DNA of 64,000 nucleotides from Adiantum capillus-veneris (Eukaryota; Streptophyta; Polypodiopsida; Polypodiales; Pteridaceae): assembly GCA_014529385.2 (NCBI GenBank), contig CM043952.1, positions 150,315,057-150,379,056 of the forward strand. Reading direction: 5' to 3'. Position 1 is the first letter of the stretch. Every line of letters starts with the position of its first letter. Both the position numbers and the translations under genes were made by a program. Positions 22,201 to 33,528 of this stretch are shown in pieces. The notes beneath the pieces were generated by a model. That model was not told where the DNA came from and ran no database searches. It worked only from the letters and a program-made list of their open reading frames with translations.

Positions 22201-22880
22201 GACCACTCATAATCTTTGTTGGTTGTAGTATAACTCATACACAGTAGCATGGTGTAAAGGTCGACATTTTAGGGTGGAACGGATCGACAAAAAGCGTTTT
22301 ACTCAAGATTGTGGAATCATGGCAGAGTTTGAACAGTCTAGTTGACACAGGTCCTCTGATGCAGATCTTGTGGTGGCGGAACTCACTTACTTCGGCACTC
22401 TACAAGAGATTTTGAGGATCGATTATAGAAGATTTTTTGTCGACTTGTTTGACATGCATGGTTCAAGATAAACATGGAGGGTGGCAACGCTACTGTGCGT
22501 AGAGGAGAGTCTAGTTTCCTTCAGGTGGATTCGACTAAAAAATGGACTGACCTAAGAGACACTTTTGTACTACCTGAGCATTGTGAACAAGTAAGCTTGT
22601 AAATAGTTAACATCCAATTTTAGAAGTTATGTGCTTGGAAGCTCTCATGTAAGTTATGTGGCTCTGGCAGGTGATATTTCATCCTACAAAGTCTGCATCA
22701 AAGTGGTGGTACATCATAGAGGTAGCCCCTCATAGTGCACAGACGTATGAGGGATACCATGTGCCAATCACAGTGGCATCAATGGAGGAGATCGAAGAAG
22801 ATGCTCAGTCAGAAGCTGCTGAGGTGGTGCCAGACAAGCATCAAGTTGCTACTCTCTATGGGGTGCATGCATAGGATCTA
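19245..22880 (+). pseudogene. CACTA transposase (tnp2/TNPD type), broken
   Basis: The enzyme of CACTA elements cuts at the terminal repeats. Several pieces in order match the family. N-terminal: MSSDEDVGMS and DTPLYDGARVARLKALLVLL (to 19779). After an intron-like gap: PNDCILFRGEYIDMEKCSKC (~19990), then WHEENRSSDGVLWIPTD and AWKHIDDTWPDFAREAQNLR, LGLAMDGINPF-like (LAMDGINPFC), NMDVYLRPLLEELQQLW and LMWTMHDYPG (20393-20665), all Transposase_21 signatures. Then LDPMHIFKNVGDLLWDHL (20890-21129). DUF4218-like domain at 21346-21822 (MKTLKGYVRKKARPEGSMAEG). A DUF4216-like end at 22240-22880 (FVLPEHCEQVIF, SASKWWYIIEV). Introns with GT-AG ends seem present (e.g. before 20692), but stops such as those near 19506, 20109, 20331 and 21127 kill it. 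Confidence 0.9.
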
Positions 22881-23198
22881 CAAAATGAAACGGAGGACAT
22901 TTGCCTAAACAGAGAGCTCTATATAGACATAGGGAGTTATGCTGAGCTATGCGAGGATGAGAGAGAGACCTCTTAAAGCCATAAACATTGTATTTAACAA
23001 TTTTGTTCCGTTTTATAATATAAATTGTATTTATGTGGCTTTTTGCCCATTCTTGTCTATATGCTATACTTGAGAAATTTAATTGTGTTTAATCGTCATT
23101 GCTACCACTCCAGGTATGCTCTAGGTATGTTCTCACAAGCAGGGACACTCCTCGGTGTATCATGAAAGTTTGATACGCCGACGCAGCACTGCGCTCTG
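22881..23198 (+). other. Intergenic region between the two CACTA genes
   Basis: AT-rich 3' region of the transposase gene with ATAATATAAATTG-like polyadenylation sequence near 23015. No gene seen. It leads into a long hairpin. Confidence 0.5.
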
Positions 23199-23346
23199 AA
23201 TGCGATGGAGACTCAGGCTGCAATCACAAAAGAGGTGATCCGTCCCTGCTCATAGATGCTGCTCGTCCCCCACTAGGGATGAGCAGCGTCTATGAGCAAG
23301 GATGGATCACCTCTTTTGTGATTGCAATCTCAGTCTCCATCGCATT
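23199..23346. repeat. Long inverted repeat (two ~71-bp arms, ~6-base loop)
   Basis: Left arm 23199-23269 (AATGCGATGGAGACTCAG...) pairs with right arm 23276-23346 (...CTGAGTCTCCATCGCATT, here CAGTCTCCATCGCATT) with only a few mismatches. The loop is CCACTA-like. The transcript of either strand would form a near-perfect 70-bp stem. It lies between the two CACTA genes. It could be a foldback insertion, a source of small RNAs, or a termination or insulation structure. See findings. Confidence 0.9.
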
Positions 23347-24101
23347 ACGAGTTTCATTCTTTTACAAGATATGTAGAATGCACACGGGAGACAAATTCAC
23401 AAGAACTTCACAGGAATATCTCCACACAGGAATCCCTCCCCCTTTATGATTCCTCTCTCTCTCTCTCTCTCTACAGAGAAATCCCTCTCCCTATTATCTA
23501 TAGTATAGATTATAATTTATCCATGTTTTCTTCAATATTAAGATTAAATTTTCGTGTGTTTAATGCAAGTATGGATGATGACGAGTTTCTTTCTTCTTTG
23601 TCACCTCAGCAAAGGAGGTGGTACAAGGACCGTCATCACTCTGGAGCACCATCACGTTGTTCCAATCCTTCAGTGTATTCCTCTATTTTGGAGCATTCAA
23701 CACGCTTTGAAGCTTCGGTGTCGATGAGACGATCTTCACACTCGTCACCGACGCTCTAGTGGTGGCAATAGTGGTTGTTGTGGAGATGCCGTCACCGATG
23801 CCTCAACACCACCTCGTGTTTGATGAGGCCCCTTACATTCCCCTTCTTTGCCCGCCCCCACACCAGCCAGGACATCGCCATCTACGCCAGGTTTTGCGCG
23901 GCTATCGGCCGTTCCTGACTACACACCACTAGCTACTCCTCCGGGAGTCACCCCAATCGACACTCCTTGCTTCCGGGCGGTCTAGAGTCCAGTGGAGACA
24001 CCTAACATCCATACCCCCATCGAGACACCTCTACAGACCCTTGTTGAGACACCCAGGTTCATGCGTCACAGGCAAGAGGGCTTGCCGTACTCAATCGACA
24101 T

Positions 24102-24293
24102 TGTTGGGGTATAAAGCCCAATGTGGTCGCCTAGGTAAGTGGACGGGCCGCCAGGTATGTACACATGTGCTTTTGTAAAAACCTAATAAGAACTCACTAT
24201 GCTCTACACATTACAATAGAGCGAGTTCACCATATCGTCGTGCTCTTCTTCTCGCACTCTCTCTCGCGTCGCACTTCCGCTCGTACTCCTTCA
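24102..24293 (+). repeat. Copia 5' LTR
   Basis: 192 bp, TG...CA, starting TGTTGGGGTATAAAG. The TATAAAG close to the LTR start would be an unusually early TATA box. The 3' half is rich in CTCTCTCGCG. Matches 39536-39727. Confidence 0.97.
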
Positions 24294-24295
24294 AC

Positions 24296-24307
24296 TGGTA
24301 TCAGAGC
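24296..24307 (+). other. Copia primer-binding site
   Basis: TGGTATCAGAGC, the standard complement to the 3' end of initiator tRNA-Met, two bases after the 5' LTR. Primes minus-strand cDNA. Confidence 0.95.
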
Positions 24308-25390
24308 TCAGATCGAGGCTCGGGGCAGCACTGCAGAAGGCTAGAGTCACCAACTCCGATTGGAGTGAAATTCGACAGGCAAAGACACGGCGCCAAATCT
24401 CGTGGGATAGTCCGAAGGCATTGGTGTTGTCAGAATTTCATTCTGAGTTCATCTCGGCCACCATTCGGCTTCGACAAAGGTCTGCGCAGGCCATTTTCGA
24501 CTACGTGGTCTCAGCGGGTGCATATCCGACTCTGCAAATTTGGGGTTTTCGGCCAACGATTGTAGGTGCTGAGGATATTGACACTCCCAGAGTGTTGATT
24601 TGTGGCTGTCTACACATCGAAGGACGGCTCACAGTTCTTGGAGGCGTGTCACATACGACACGGACGCATCTACACACAGACTGTAGGCGACATCGACTAG
24701 TTCATTAGGTAGCTTGTGTTTGCTGCTTGATATTCCAGATTTCATCCTGACATTGCAGGTACTTCCACATGGGATGTATTGTCAGAGATGATGTATGTCT
24801 GTTGAGGGTTTGCTGGCTGTGAGTCACGCAGCAAACAACCGCCGCAGCGGTTACAACATACAGTGGGAAATTTGTGGATGTATGACTTTGTGGGAAGTCT
24901 ATGTGCTGTCAGATTTACTGCAGCCTTTGTTGAGGGTCGAGTGAGGTTTTATTGAGCTGGGGGATTCTCGAATGTTGAGATCCTTTCGGTGATACAGGTC
25001 TTGGAGCGATCCCTCGAGCACCCTTAGATAGGCAGCTAGGATGTATTGACTGTGAGTTAGACAATTGGGATTGCATCTTTGCTTTACTGCCATTGAGGCA
25101 TTGTCGCAGTCTATGCTTACAGGACAGTGACAGGACAGTCAGAGACAGTACATGTGTAGGACAGGTTTACCTGCAGCCTACAGTGTCAGAGAGACAGTGT
25201 TTTTTGAGCTGCTTTTTGGTCTGTTTTTAGTACACCAGAGCCATTTTACAAAGGAGACTCTGCCAAAATTTCTGCAAAATTTGAAGCTTTCTTGGTTCAT
25301 TTGACAGGTTGATATTGGTTCAGAAGTCAGTTTACAGGGGAAACTCTGCCGAATTTTTCCCAGAAAAGTAAACTACTGTGAAACGTAGCT
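24308..25390 (+). other. Copia leader
   Basis: About 1.1 kb between the primer-binding site and the gag start. Frames at 24365-24565 and 24421-24708 have no recognisable domain. Near 25110-25200 the word GGACAG recurs several times (ACAGGACAGTGACAGGACAG), which could belong to a packaging signal, but this is a guess. Confidence 0.5.
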
Positions 25391-25479
25391 ATGGCTGGAT
25401 CACAGGACAGTGCTCTTTACAATATCAAGAAGGTGGATGGAACCAATTTCCCATTGTGGAAGAAGAAGATTTGGCACGT

Positions 25480-27514
25480 TGTCGATAAATTTGCGGTCTT
25501 GCCAGGAAAGCACCGGGCTTATGGCTGTGAGAGTTTGTGAGAGAACTAAACAAAAACTATATGAAGGAGTTAAACCATAGATGCCATGAAGACTAGGGTT
25601 TGGAAAGAAGTGCAATCAAAGAAGACTCACTCTTTCTCTCTTGCATTCACACACACAAAGAAAGAATGCAAAAGAGAATGTCAAAACAATACGAAGATGA
25701 AAACATCAAGGCTATGGTCATATCGTATCATGGGTAATATGAAAGGGTTAATAGATGAGTTAATGGCATTCAATCTTGGCTGACCAAATAGGCTACGAAT
25801 TGTTCTTTGGAATTATAGTTTTGTGCTTACCATAATATATGTATTTTGTCTAGTGATTGGGATTAATTGTGTGTACAAATCCTCTTGGTTCATAGCAAGA
25901 TAACTACACTTACATCAAAAGAAAAATTATAGTCTATGAGAGGTAGTATGATGGGATCCGATGATAGAAGTATTTCATTGAGCCTTTCAGGGCCGAAGAG
26001 AAACACTATACGTTGTTGAAAGTGTATTTTACGGCTAATCCATACGTTAATTCTAATAGATAGTACAGAGTGAAAGCGATAGAAATGATCATCATGTGGG
26101 TTATTCATATAGGATAATATGTGAGAAATGTAGATATGAGAAAAATGTAGATATGAGAGAAGTGAAGAGATGAGAAGTTTCCCTCCCAAGCCCTATTCTT
26201 GTCCGTAGGCAATAAGGATACTGCGGGGAGAGATGTACCTGTAGCAAGGAGAACCTAAAATTTGTAGAGATGATGAATTACTAAGAGTGAGAGAGATAGG
26301 TTTGGTTAAGGAGATGAGATTAGATACATATATATATGTTTTGGATTAGAGATGAAAATGAAAACAACAAGAAATCAAGAAAACATCAATGTAGAACACA
26401 TCTTACTTGACAAACCCTTCGGCACCATTATTGATGGAGAGAGAAGAAGAGTGGATAATTCCACTTTGATTGATACATCAAGTGCAAGACCTTCTTTGAT
26501 TAGAGTTGATCTTCCAAGGTTAGCTTGTTGCAAGAATGGCTAGTCTCCCTCTAGGAGAAAGTGTAGGCTTGGGCTTATGTTAATGGTAAGTACAATTAGG
26601 CATTACTACTCATTCCCTCAAGAATTCCTCTCATCAATGGCTTGAATGCTTGAGTTTTTTTTTCAAGGAAGAAGAGGTTCCCTTTTATAGGTGAAGGGAA
26701 CCCCCAAGGGTTTACACAAGAAGAGAGGAGCCAGTGTGAACAGGAATTGGAAAAGTTGGAAATGAGCTGCCCCTGCATGATGTGGGCAGACTGGGGTCCA
26801 GTATTTTGATCATATCTCCTCAATCGTGGCTCCAAATAAAAAAGTAAAAATATGGGCAAAAACTTCAGCTCATTAGCTACGATTTTCATTTTAAAATTGT
26901 TTTTCAATTCGGATTGGAACCTTGTGTAAAAAATTCATCAAAATAGGGTCCATTTATGGCAGCAAAAGTCTTCATGTGGTCTCCTTAGCCTAGACTTTCA
27001 TTTAATTCCAAAGGACACCTCATGCCATATGAAAGCATGACATTGCTCCTTGACAAAGTTTTGTAATCATGCTTGCAATAATGCATTAAAATAAGTGTAT
27101 CTTTGAAATCATGCCACCTAGTGTCCCACTAGGATTTGATTCTCTCCTAGTAGCTATTTAAAAAGAAATATAAGAAAAGTATAAAAAATACATAGAATAT
27201 ATATATATTGGAGTTTACCCTAGATATAGGATCTAGCTAGGGTGTGAGATGATAATGAAATAGTAGAAATAAAGAATCAATGCTTTTTGCCCCAAGTTAA
27301 AGATGCGGAGCTAGTGATGCTTTTCCCATAGTATTTTCTGATGGTAAAGTAAGGATATATTACCCTTGAGAAAAATAATAGGATGAGATAGAAGGCTTAT
27401 TATTATACTTAAATATGCATATGTACACTATAGGAAATATAATTATGTATCTAAAAAAATACAAGATAGATCTTGTAGCATGCGTTCCCACTATGTACGT
27501 GTCACAGCAGGACA
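25480..27514 (-). repeat. Ty3 (FIDD) 3' LTR
   Basis: 2035 bp, ~98.6% identical by eye to 33529-35564. The differences are mostly single substitutions, with one single-base indel near 26587. Frames within it (25586-25783, 25890-26189, 26352-26543, 26596-26907) recur in the other LTR and are not genes. Confidence 0.97.
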
Positions 27515-27530
27515 TCCACCCCCTCTAAAC
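27515..27530 (-). other. Polypurine tract of the FIDD Ty3 element
   Basis: On the minus strand, GTTTAGAGGGGGTGGA directly precedes the 3' LTR. This is the expected plus-strand primer. Confidence 0.8.
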
Positions 27531-27572
27531 CTGCACATCCTCCGGTATGTGCCACATTGTCTCTTTGTAAGA

Positions 27573-30500
27573 TTAGTACTCTTGTACATCCTCCTTGTCT
27601 TCTCCTTCACTGGATGATTCCAGAGCTTCATGTTCACTTTGATCTTCACCTGTGTTTTTCTCTTCTTCCTCATCCATATCTTCTAGATCATTGTCTCCTC
27701 TTCTCTTAAACATTTTAATCCTTTTGCCTGCAATGGGAATCTTTACTTCTGTACCATCTAGTTCAGACAAGCTATAAGTAGCATTTTCATGCACATGCTT
27801 TACAACATACGGTCCAAACCATCTTTTTGAGAACTTACGCATGACTGTGTGCTGGTTATCAAGGCTACTATCATACACTAAAACCCAATCACCTTTGTCA
27901 ATTGCTTTGCTCCTGAGTCGATTTCGCTTATCAAAATAGTCCTTGTTTTTCAACCTTGCATTTTTGAGTCGTTCTTTTGCAGCTTCAATGTCTCCAGGTC
28001 TTCTCTCTAGCTGCCTTATACGCAGTGCAAGGAGATCTTCCCTACCAAGCCCCTCTTGCCAAGGTAGTACATTCCATGTGGGAATTGTATCCTCAATCGG
28101 CATCACTGGCTTTTGACCATGCATTAGCTCCGCAGGCATGTAGCCAGTTACTGAGCTATGTGTTGTACGATCAACCCATAAAGCATATTGTAACAATTTT
28201 GGCCACTCACCAACTCTTCCTTCGCAAGCCTTGGCCAAAGCTTTGATGATAGGAGGATGCCCTCTTTCACTCTTTCCATTGCCTTCAGGGTTGTAAGCTG
28301 TAGTAAGAGAAATCTTGATCCCTAATCTAGAAAAGAACTCCCTTGCTTCTTCGGCATCCAGTTCACCTCGATCTGCAATGTTTTTTTCCACACAACCATA
28401 ACGGCAAATCACCTCATCAAGAAGGAATTTGCACACAGCTTCTGTGGTCTTAGCTCTTAATGCTCTTCCTTCAACCTGGTTAGTTAGGTCCTCTCGTGCA
28501 AGAACCAAGTATCTCATCTGCCAAAGTCCTAAAGGCATCGTGACTAGATCCACAACCCATTTATAGTGCATGGCTAGTGGATATGTAGGGTGCAATCCAT
28601 CACGATGTCGAACATTTGAATACATTTGACAAGTTACACATGACTCTACAAACTGAGATACATCTTTATACATACCCTTCCACCAGTATTTTTCTTTCAA
28701 CTTGGAGAAGGTTGCCCACACACCCCTGTGTCCAGCCCATAGACTCTCATGAAACTCTTGCATGAGCTTTACTTGAGTCTCTTTTTTACATATAACCCAT
28801 TGTGGTGTAGCACCCTTTTGTTTAGGATGCTTCCACAAGTAACCATCCCTTAAAAAGTACCCATATGCTTTCCTGCGTATCCTCTTGAATTCTTGTTCAG
28901 ACCAATCATCCTGTTTTGTTAGAGTACTCAAGTACCTTCCAATAGAAAGCCAATCACCTTCATAAAGATCTTTCAAGAACAGTTCAAGTGAATTAGTCAT
29001 GCAGACATTGTTACCTTTGACATGAGAGATAGAATAGAATTTTGTGCCTACATCATCTCCCTCATCAATCATTTGTGACTCATCTTCATACCTTGCCCTT
29101 GATAGCATATCTGCCACTGTATTGTCTTTACCTGCAATGTGCTTAAACTCGGGATTTAAGGACTTAATGTAGGCAATCCACCACAACATAGCAATGTCTG
29201 GTGTTGAGCAGCTTGTAATCATCCCAAGAAGTGGTAGACAATCTGTTTCTACAACCACACATGCGCCAATTAGGCACTCTTTCCCACTTTTCAAGGCTGT
29301 AACCATACCCCATAACTCTCTCTTTATCTGTGGATAGTTTCTTTGGCGAGCACTTAGTACCTTTGCTCCAAATCTTACCACATATCTGTGTCCTTCTTTG
29401 TCATCTTGCCCTATTGCCCATCCAATCCCTATAGGACTGGTATCTACTGTCACAATCACTGGCCTTTGACACTCATAGTCTACCTTTCTCAAAGTCGTTG
29501 CTGACTGGAGTAACTCCTTTAGCTTTTTCATGGATTTTACATGTGCTTCTGTCCATTTAAACTTTTGATTCTTTCTAAGCAGCTGATAAAGAGGATCAGC
29601 TACATGTGCATAATGTGGAATCCAAATAACATAGAAGACACATGCTCCCAGAAACCTTCTAACGTCAGTGATGCTAGTGCATGTTTCTTTCATTCTTTGG
29701 ATGGCATCTACCTTTGATGGACAAAGTTTCCTACCATATGGCCCGCACATGTGCCCCACAATGAGCACTTCTTTGACACCAAACATAGACTTTTTCCCTG
29801 ACAATGTCAGATTCACTTCTTCCAACCTAGACAAAATTTTATCACAATCATTTATGTGATTTACCACAAACCTGCGACATCCCTTGAGATCCAAAGCTTC
29901 ATCTTTGTCACTTTCTTCACATCCTTTGATAGGCAAATCATCAATGAAAGGCATTGTGATTTGAGGAATAAAGTCACGTAAGACCTTATTCATCCCATTC
30001 ATCATATGTGAAACCGAGTTGGTTGCTCCCTGTGGCAAGGTACACATCCTTACCAAACCCAAAGGTGTCCTCATGGTTGTCAAGTCTCTGCTTTCGATTG
30101 CAAGCTGAAATTGATCATACCCTGAGTAGAGATCCCCCATTGAGTAGATTGCCCTCCCTGCAAACGCCTCTGCAAATTCATCCACAATTGGACCTGTACC
30201 TACATTTCTAATTGTCACCTTGTTCACTGGTTGCATATCTTGGATGAAGCGTAGAGAACCATTCTTCTTTGGAACTGTGAACCACCTGTTTGAGTATGGA
30301 GCACAAGAAGGCTCCAAGATTCCCATTTTGATTTTCTCATTCAGTAGCTCTACTAACTTTGGCAAATGAGCCTTTGGAACCGGAATAGGCCGCAGATTCC
30401 AAGGCACATGAGGTATTGTGAAAATTACCATAGGAGCTACAATATAAGGATCAACACATCCTATCTCATGTGGCTCAAATGCAAAAGCCTTACCATGCTT

Positions 30501-30620
30501 TGAAAGCATTTCTTTGAAGCACTTTGTCTCCTCCTGTGTTAGAAACTCTTCGCAACCAATCTGCAACTCTTGAAAAGACTCCTTTGTGAAGGTATGCCCG
30601 ATCTTTTTAGGATTCCGCAA
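27573..30620 (-). CDS. Ty3 pol: RT, RNase H, integrase (1015 codons, start not native)
   Basis: Longest open frame in the window. RT at residues ~60-280: WFTVPKKNGSLRFIQDMQ, SMGDLYSGYDQFQLAI, and the catalytic box PFIDDLPIKG at 224-233 (FIDD instead of the usual YxDD). RNase H at ~385-510: first Asp D393 in VTVDTSPIGIG, then ETDC and NTVADMLSR. Integrase: zinc site H624/H631/C661/C664, core with VDLVTMP (D691), IADRGELD (D750) and NGKSERGH (Glu 785), so all three acidic positions seem kept. The C-terminus is acidic (EDMDEEEEK). The reading is open upstream of the first Met, so it is really the 3' part of a longer gag-pol cut by a stop at ~30636. May be functional as a domain but lacks gag in frame. 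Confidence 0.9.
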   Translation of the reverse strand: MRNPKKIGHTFTKESFQELQIGCEEFLTQEETKCFKEMLSKHGKAFAFEPHEIGCVDPYIVAPMVIFTIPHVPWNLRPIPVPKAHLPKLVELLNEKIKMGILEPSCAPYSNRWFTVPKKNGSLRFIQDMQPVNKVTIRNVGTGPIVDEFAEAFAGRAIYSMGDLYSGYDQFQLAIESRDLTTMRTPLGLVRMCTLPQGATNSVSHMMNGMNKVLRDFIPQITMPFIDDLPIKGCEESDKDEALDLKGCRRFVVNHINDCDKILSRLEEVNLTLSGKKSMFGVKEVLIVGHMCGPYGRKLCPSKVDAIQRMKETCTSITDVRRFLGACVFYVIWIPHYAHVADPLYQLLRKNQKFKWTEAHVKSMKKLKELLQSATTLRKVDYECQRPVIVTVDTSPIGIGWAIGQDDKEGHRYVVRFGAKVLSARQRNYPQIKRELWGMVTALKSGKECLIGACVVVETDCLPLLGMITSCSTPDIAMLWWIAYIKSLNPEFKHIAGKDNTVADMLSRARYEDESQMIDEGDDVGTKFYSISHVKGNNVCMTNSLELFLKDLYEGDWLSIGRYLSTLTKQDDWSEQEFKRIRRKAYGYFLRDGYLWKHPKQKGATPQWVICKKETQVKLMQEFHESLWAGHRGVWATFSKLKEKYWWKGMYKDVSQFVESCVTCQMYSNVRHRDGLHPTYPLAMHYKWVVDLVTMPLGLWQMRYLVLAREDLTNQVEGRALRAKTTEAVCKFLLDEVICRYGCVEKNIADRGELDAEEAREFFSRLGIKISLTTAYNPEGNGKSERGHPPIIKALAKACEGRVGEWPKLLQYALWVDRTTHSSVTGYMPAELMHGQKPVMPIEDTIPTWNVLPWQEGLGREDLLALRIRQLERRPGDIEAAKERLKNARLKNKDYFDKRNRLRSKAIDKGDWVLVYDSSLDNQHTVMRKFSKRWFGPYVVKHVHENATYSLSELDGTEVKIPIAGKRIKMFKRRGDNDLEDMDEEEEKNTGEDQSEHEALESSSEGEDKEDVQEY

Positions 30621-30638
30621 ACTTGGTTGTAAAGAAGC

Positions 30639-31354
30639 CTATTCAATCTTTTCCCTGTTGTTGGGTGGTAAGGGTGAAGCTACTGGTTTCACCTTCTTTG
30701 CTACACTCTTGTATTTAGTTTCAACATGGACTTCTGGGCCAACTGTTTGGCTTTCTTTAAAGGCTTCTATTACTTGATACATTTCCATAGAGCAAACTTC
30801 CACAACTTCATTTTCAAGATGCAAACTAGACCTCATTATAGCATCAAGCTCACCCATAGTATCTAGAAAAGAAACTTGTTCACACAAACCCAAAACATTT
30901 TTAGTAGGCTTTAGCAACCCACTCTTTTTCATGCCTATTTGTACATTATGCACATATTGCCTCTCATATCTCTTCAAATCTTCAAGTTTTGTAAAACATA
31001 CTGATCCATTCCTTGTTACCAAGGAGCTCATCGAGAAAGTTTCACCTATTTTTGGATCAAGCGAGACCCTTTTTCTTTCTGTACCACTGCAATCCCGCTT
31101 TACAATGGTACTTGGCCAAAACCCATCATTTCTCTATGATCATGAAACTCTTTGCTTACCTTTGGTAGAGGATGTTCTCTGAGGTTGTCACGATTTCTTT
31201 CATGGTTTACACAGACTGTGAGAAATTGGACAACTCGTTTACCATCTTTGCTACGTATTCTAGCATATGCTGAACCATCGTCCATTACCTTTGTTTCCAT
31301 TCGAACTCCCACAATGTAGGGTTGTCCAAGGATGAGATGATATGAAGATGTATC
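30639..31354 (-). pseudogene. Protease end and protease-RT linker of FIDD Ty3, broken
   Basis: After a stop at ~31352 (TAG where Gln is expected) the retropepsin continues with SYHLILGQPYI and RMETKVMDDGSAYARIRSKD (to 31100). A frameshift between ~31080 and 31031 leads to the linker SSLVTRNGSVCFTKLEDLKR (31031-30639), ending in a stop just before the RT frame. ILGQPYI is the second conserved retropepsin strand. Confidence 0.85.
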
Positions 31355-33475
31355 CTATACAAAGAAGTTTTGGTCAATCTTTACATCACCTATTGTTACC
31401 TTCACACCTGGACATGCTGCATACAATTCACCGGATGAATTGTTTGCCACTTTTACCATCCAGCCATGATCTGTGTCCATCGGCCCTTTGCACTTGTTGT
31501 AGAGACTCTTTGACATTATGTTTATTTCTGAACCATGGTCAATCAAGGCAACAAATGGCTCTTCAAGATCACCTACCTTGACCAAAGTTTCTGTAGAAGC
31601 CCTTGCCCAATGACTTCGTGAATAGTAACTCCTAGGAATATCTTCAACTTCTTTATCATCATTTGAGAAATACACTTGCTTCACTCTCCCACTAGATTGG
31701 TAGCATCCTACCACAGCTCCATCATTCTCCTTATTTTGCAGTTGCATCCCATGTGTCTTTGAGGTTTCCCCTTCAACCTGTGGACGAGAAAATTCAGCAA
31801 GGGTTTGCCTCTTTCTCTTGATGATGTCAATGATCTCCTCATGGAATTCACGCTTTGCAATGCCAAGAACTTCTCCCAGAGTAAACTCAATCTTGCTATT
31901 CAAGATCCTTTCCTCCAAGACTTTCTTTAAATCTGTAGCAACCTCAATATCAGATTGTAGTTTATAAGTTGGGCCTTTTGTCTTACCTTTCGTTGGCTCT
32001 TTCTTCTTTCCTGTTGTAGACTCCTCCATGAGTACTTCAGGTGGAGATGCTCCTTGTGTTGAGGGTGTTTGAGAAGGCATTGAGTCGCTACTTCCCCCAC
32101 TTCTAGAAGCTCTTTTTGATGGTCCTTCATCAACATTCTCACGTCTGCGCTTCTCTTCTACAATTGCCTCATTTTGTTGGCATTTTGTAATGTAGGCATG
32201 CACTGACAATGAGTCCACTGGATCATTCCATCCTGTTTCTAGACGTATGCAATCACCTGCTTCATGTAGAATCTCTTTTGTAAGCTTTCCCTTTTTAGCT
32301 AATTGCATGACATTTGGCCAAATTTGACCATGATGGTCACTCACCTCTTCATCACAAAAATGTTCAATTTTTACTCCATAAGTAGATGCCTCAACTGAAG
32401 AGGTGGCATGCTTGGTTGCCATATCTTCAACTAAGGTTTGCATTCCCCCCTTCCCAAAGTTAGTTCTCAAGGGTAGACCTGTCTCTCTTAAGTGGATTTT
32501 ACCATCCTTAAAAAAGACAACATCTTTTGACAAAGCATCACTAAAATCATCACAATCCCTTCTTACATGGTCTGTACTATCACACCAAATACATCTATTA
32601 ACAAACCCTTCTTTGGGCTGTTGTCTTTGCCTAGGAAGTGGCCCTGATGGTTGGCCTTTTTCTTCAAGCTTTGCAAACTTCACCTTCAAGTCACGCATTC
32701 CCTTCACAAGCTCATCTAGCATGGACTCATCAAACTTAGGAGCGATAAAAGTAGGCTTTACCATTTTGTCAGAAGTTGAGGTGGAAGGACTTGTAGTGTT
32801 TACTACCATCTTGTCCCTTCTTCTTTGTCGTTTGGCAAGCAGTGAGACAACACCTTCAACCTCATTCCAGTCGGTCTTTAGTCCTTGCTCAGCATCTTTA
32901 TCTTCAAGAAGAAGCTCCAAATTTTCTTGAAACTCTTTACCTGCAGCTTGTAAGAAAAGATCTGTCTTCTCTGCATCTAGTGTGGCCCTTTCTGTCCTAG
33001 TGAGTTGTGCATAGCGCCGCTCAAATTCCCTAAGTAGCTCTGTTATTGATAGTCCTTGCTTTGGCTTGACTACCCATTCTAAGAATGTCCTTTTGGTCAC
33101 TCTCTCCGAGTCCTCCATGAAATATTCCTCCTTTAAAGCTACTTTGAGTTCTTCCCAATTTCTCCCATGCCCATCTTTAATTGCCCTAACATGCTCCCTA
33201 ATTTCTGGAGCAACAACTAGCTCAAATCTTTGAATCATCTCACCTTCTGACACGCGATGCAGCTCCATCGCCTTCAATTACTCGCGTAAGTACTTGGTTA
33301 CATCTTTGCCATTGAACAGATCCATTCTATTGGAGACCGCTTGTATGGCCTTCGTTGCTGAAATCTCCCTTCTTTCAGTAGCATGTTGTTGTTGCATGAA
33401 CATTGCAAATGCTTGAAACATTTGCATTGTTGCTGGGTCAAAATGCATACCCTGTTGCTCAACATGATCACCCAT
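31355..33475 (-). pseudogene. Gag and protease start of FIDD Ty3, one stop
   Basis: Gag probably starts at 33475 (MGDHVEQQGMHFDPATMQMF) and is interrupted by one TAA at ~33278, after which 640 codons are open (33277-31355). Capsid-like helices (FELVVAPEIREHVRAIK; WEELKVALKEEYFMED; LREFERRYAQLTRTERATLD) are followed by a zinc knuckle CIWCDSTDHVRRDC (C-x2-C-x4-H-x4-C). The frame ends in the protease active-site region FVALIDHGSEINIMS, where the usual D-[ST]-G is D-H-G. Assembles particles and would process the polyprotein. Nearly intact. Confidence 0.9.
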
Positions 33476-33504
33476 GGTTACCCACAAACTCTCACCTTGG
33501 CAGT

Positions 33505-33522
33505 TTCGCGTCGGGTTCACCA
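33505..33522 (-). other. Primer-binding site of FIDD Ty3 (tentative)
   Basis: On the minus strand, TGGTGAACCCGACGCGAA begins six bases inside the 5' LTR. It starts with TGG as needed to pair with a CCA-ended tRNA. I cannot name the tRNA from memory with safety. Confidence 0.55.
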
Positions 33523-33528
33523 AAAATA

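Noticed and set aside
25586-26907. Frames 25586-25783, 25890-26189, 26352-26543, 26596-26907 and their copies at 33635-34957
   Set aside because: They lie in the two LTRs and recur because the LTRs are repeats. No protein family recognised.
32403-32930. 175-codon frame on the + strand
   Set aside because: Antisense to the well-supported gag of the FIDD Ty3 element, with no domain of its own.
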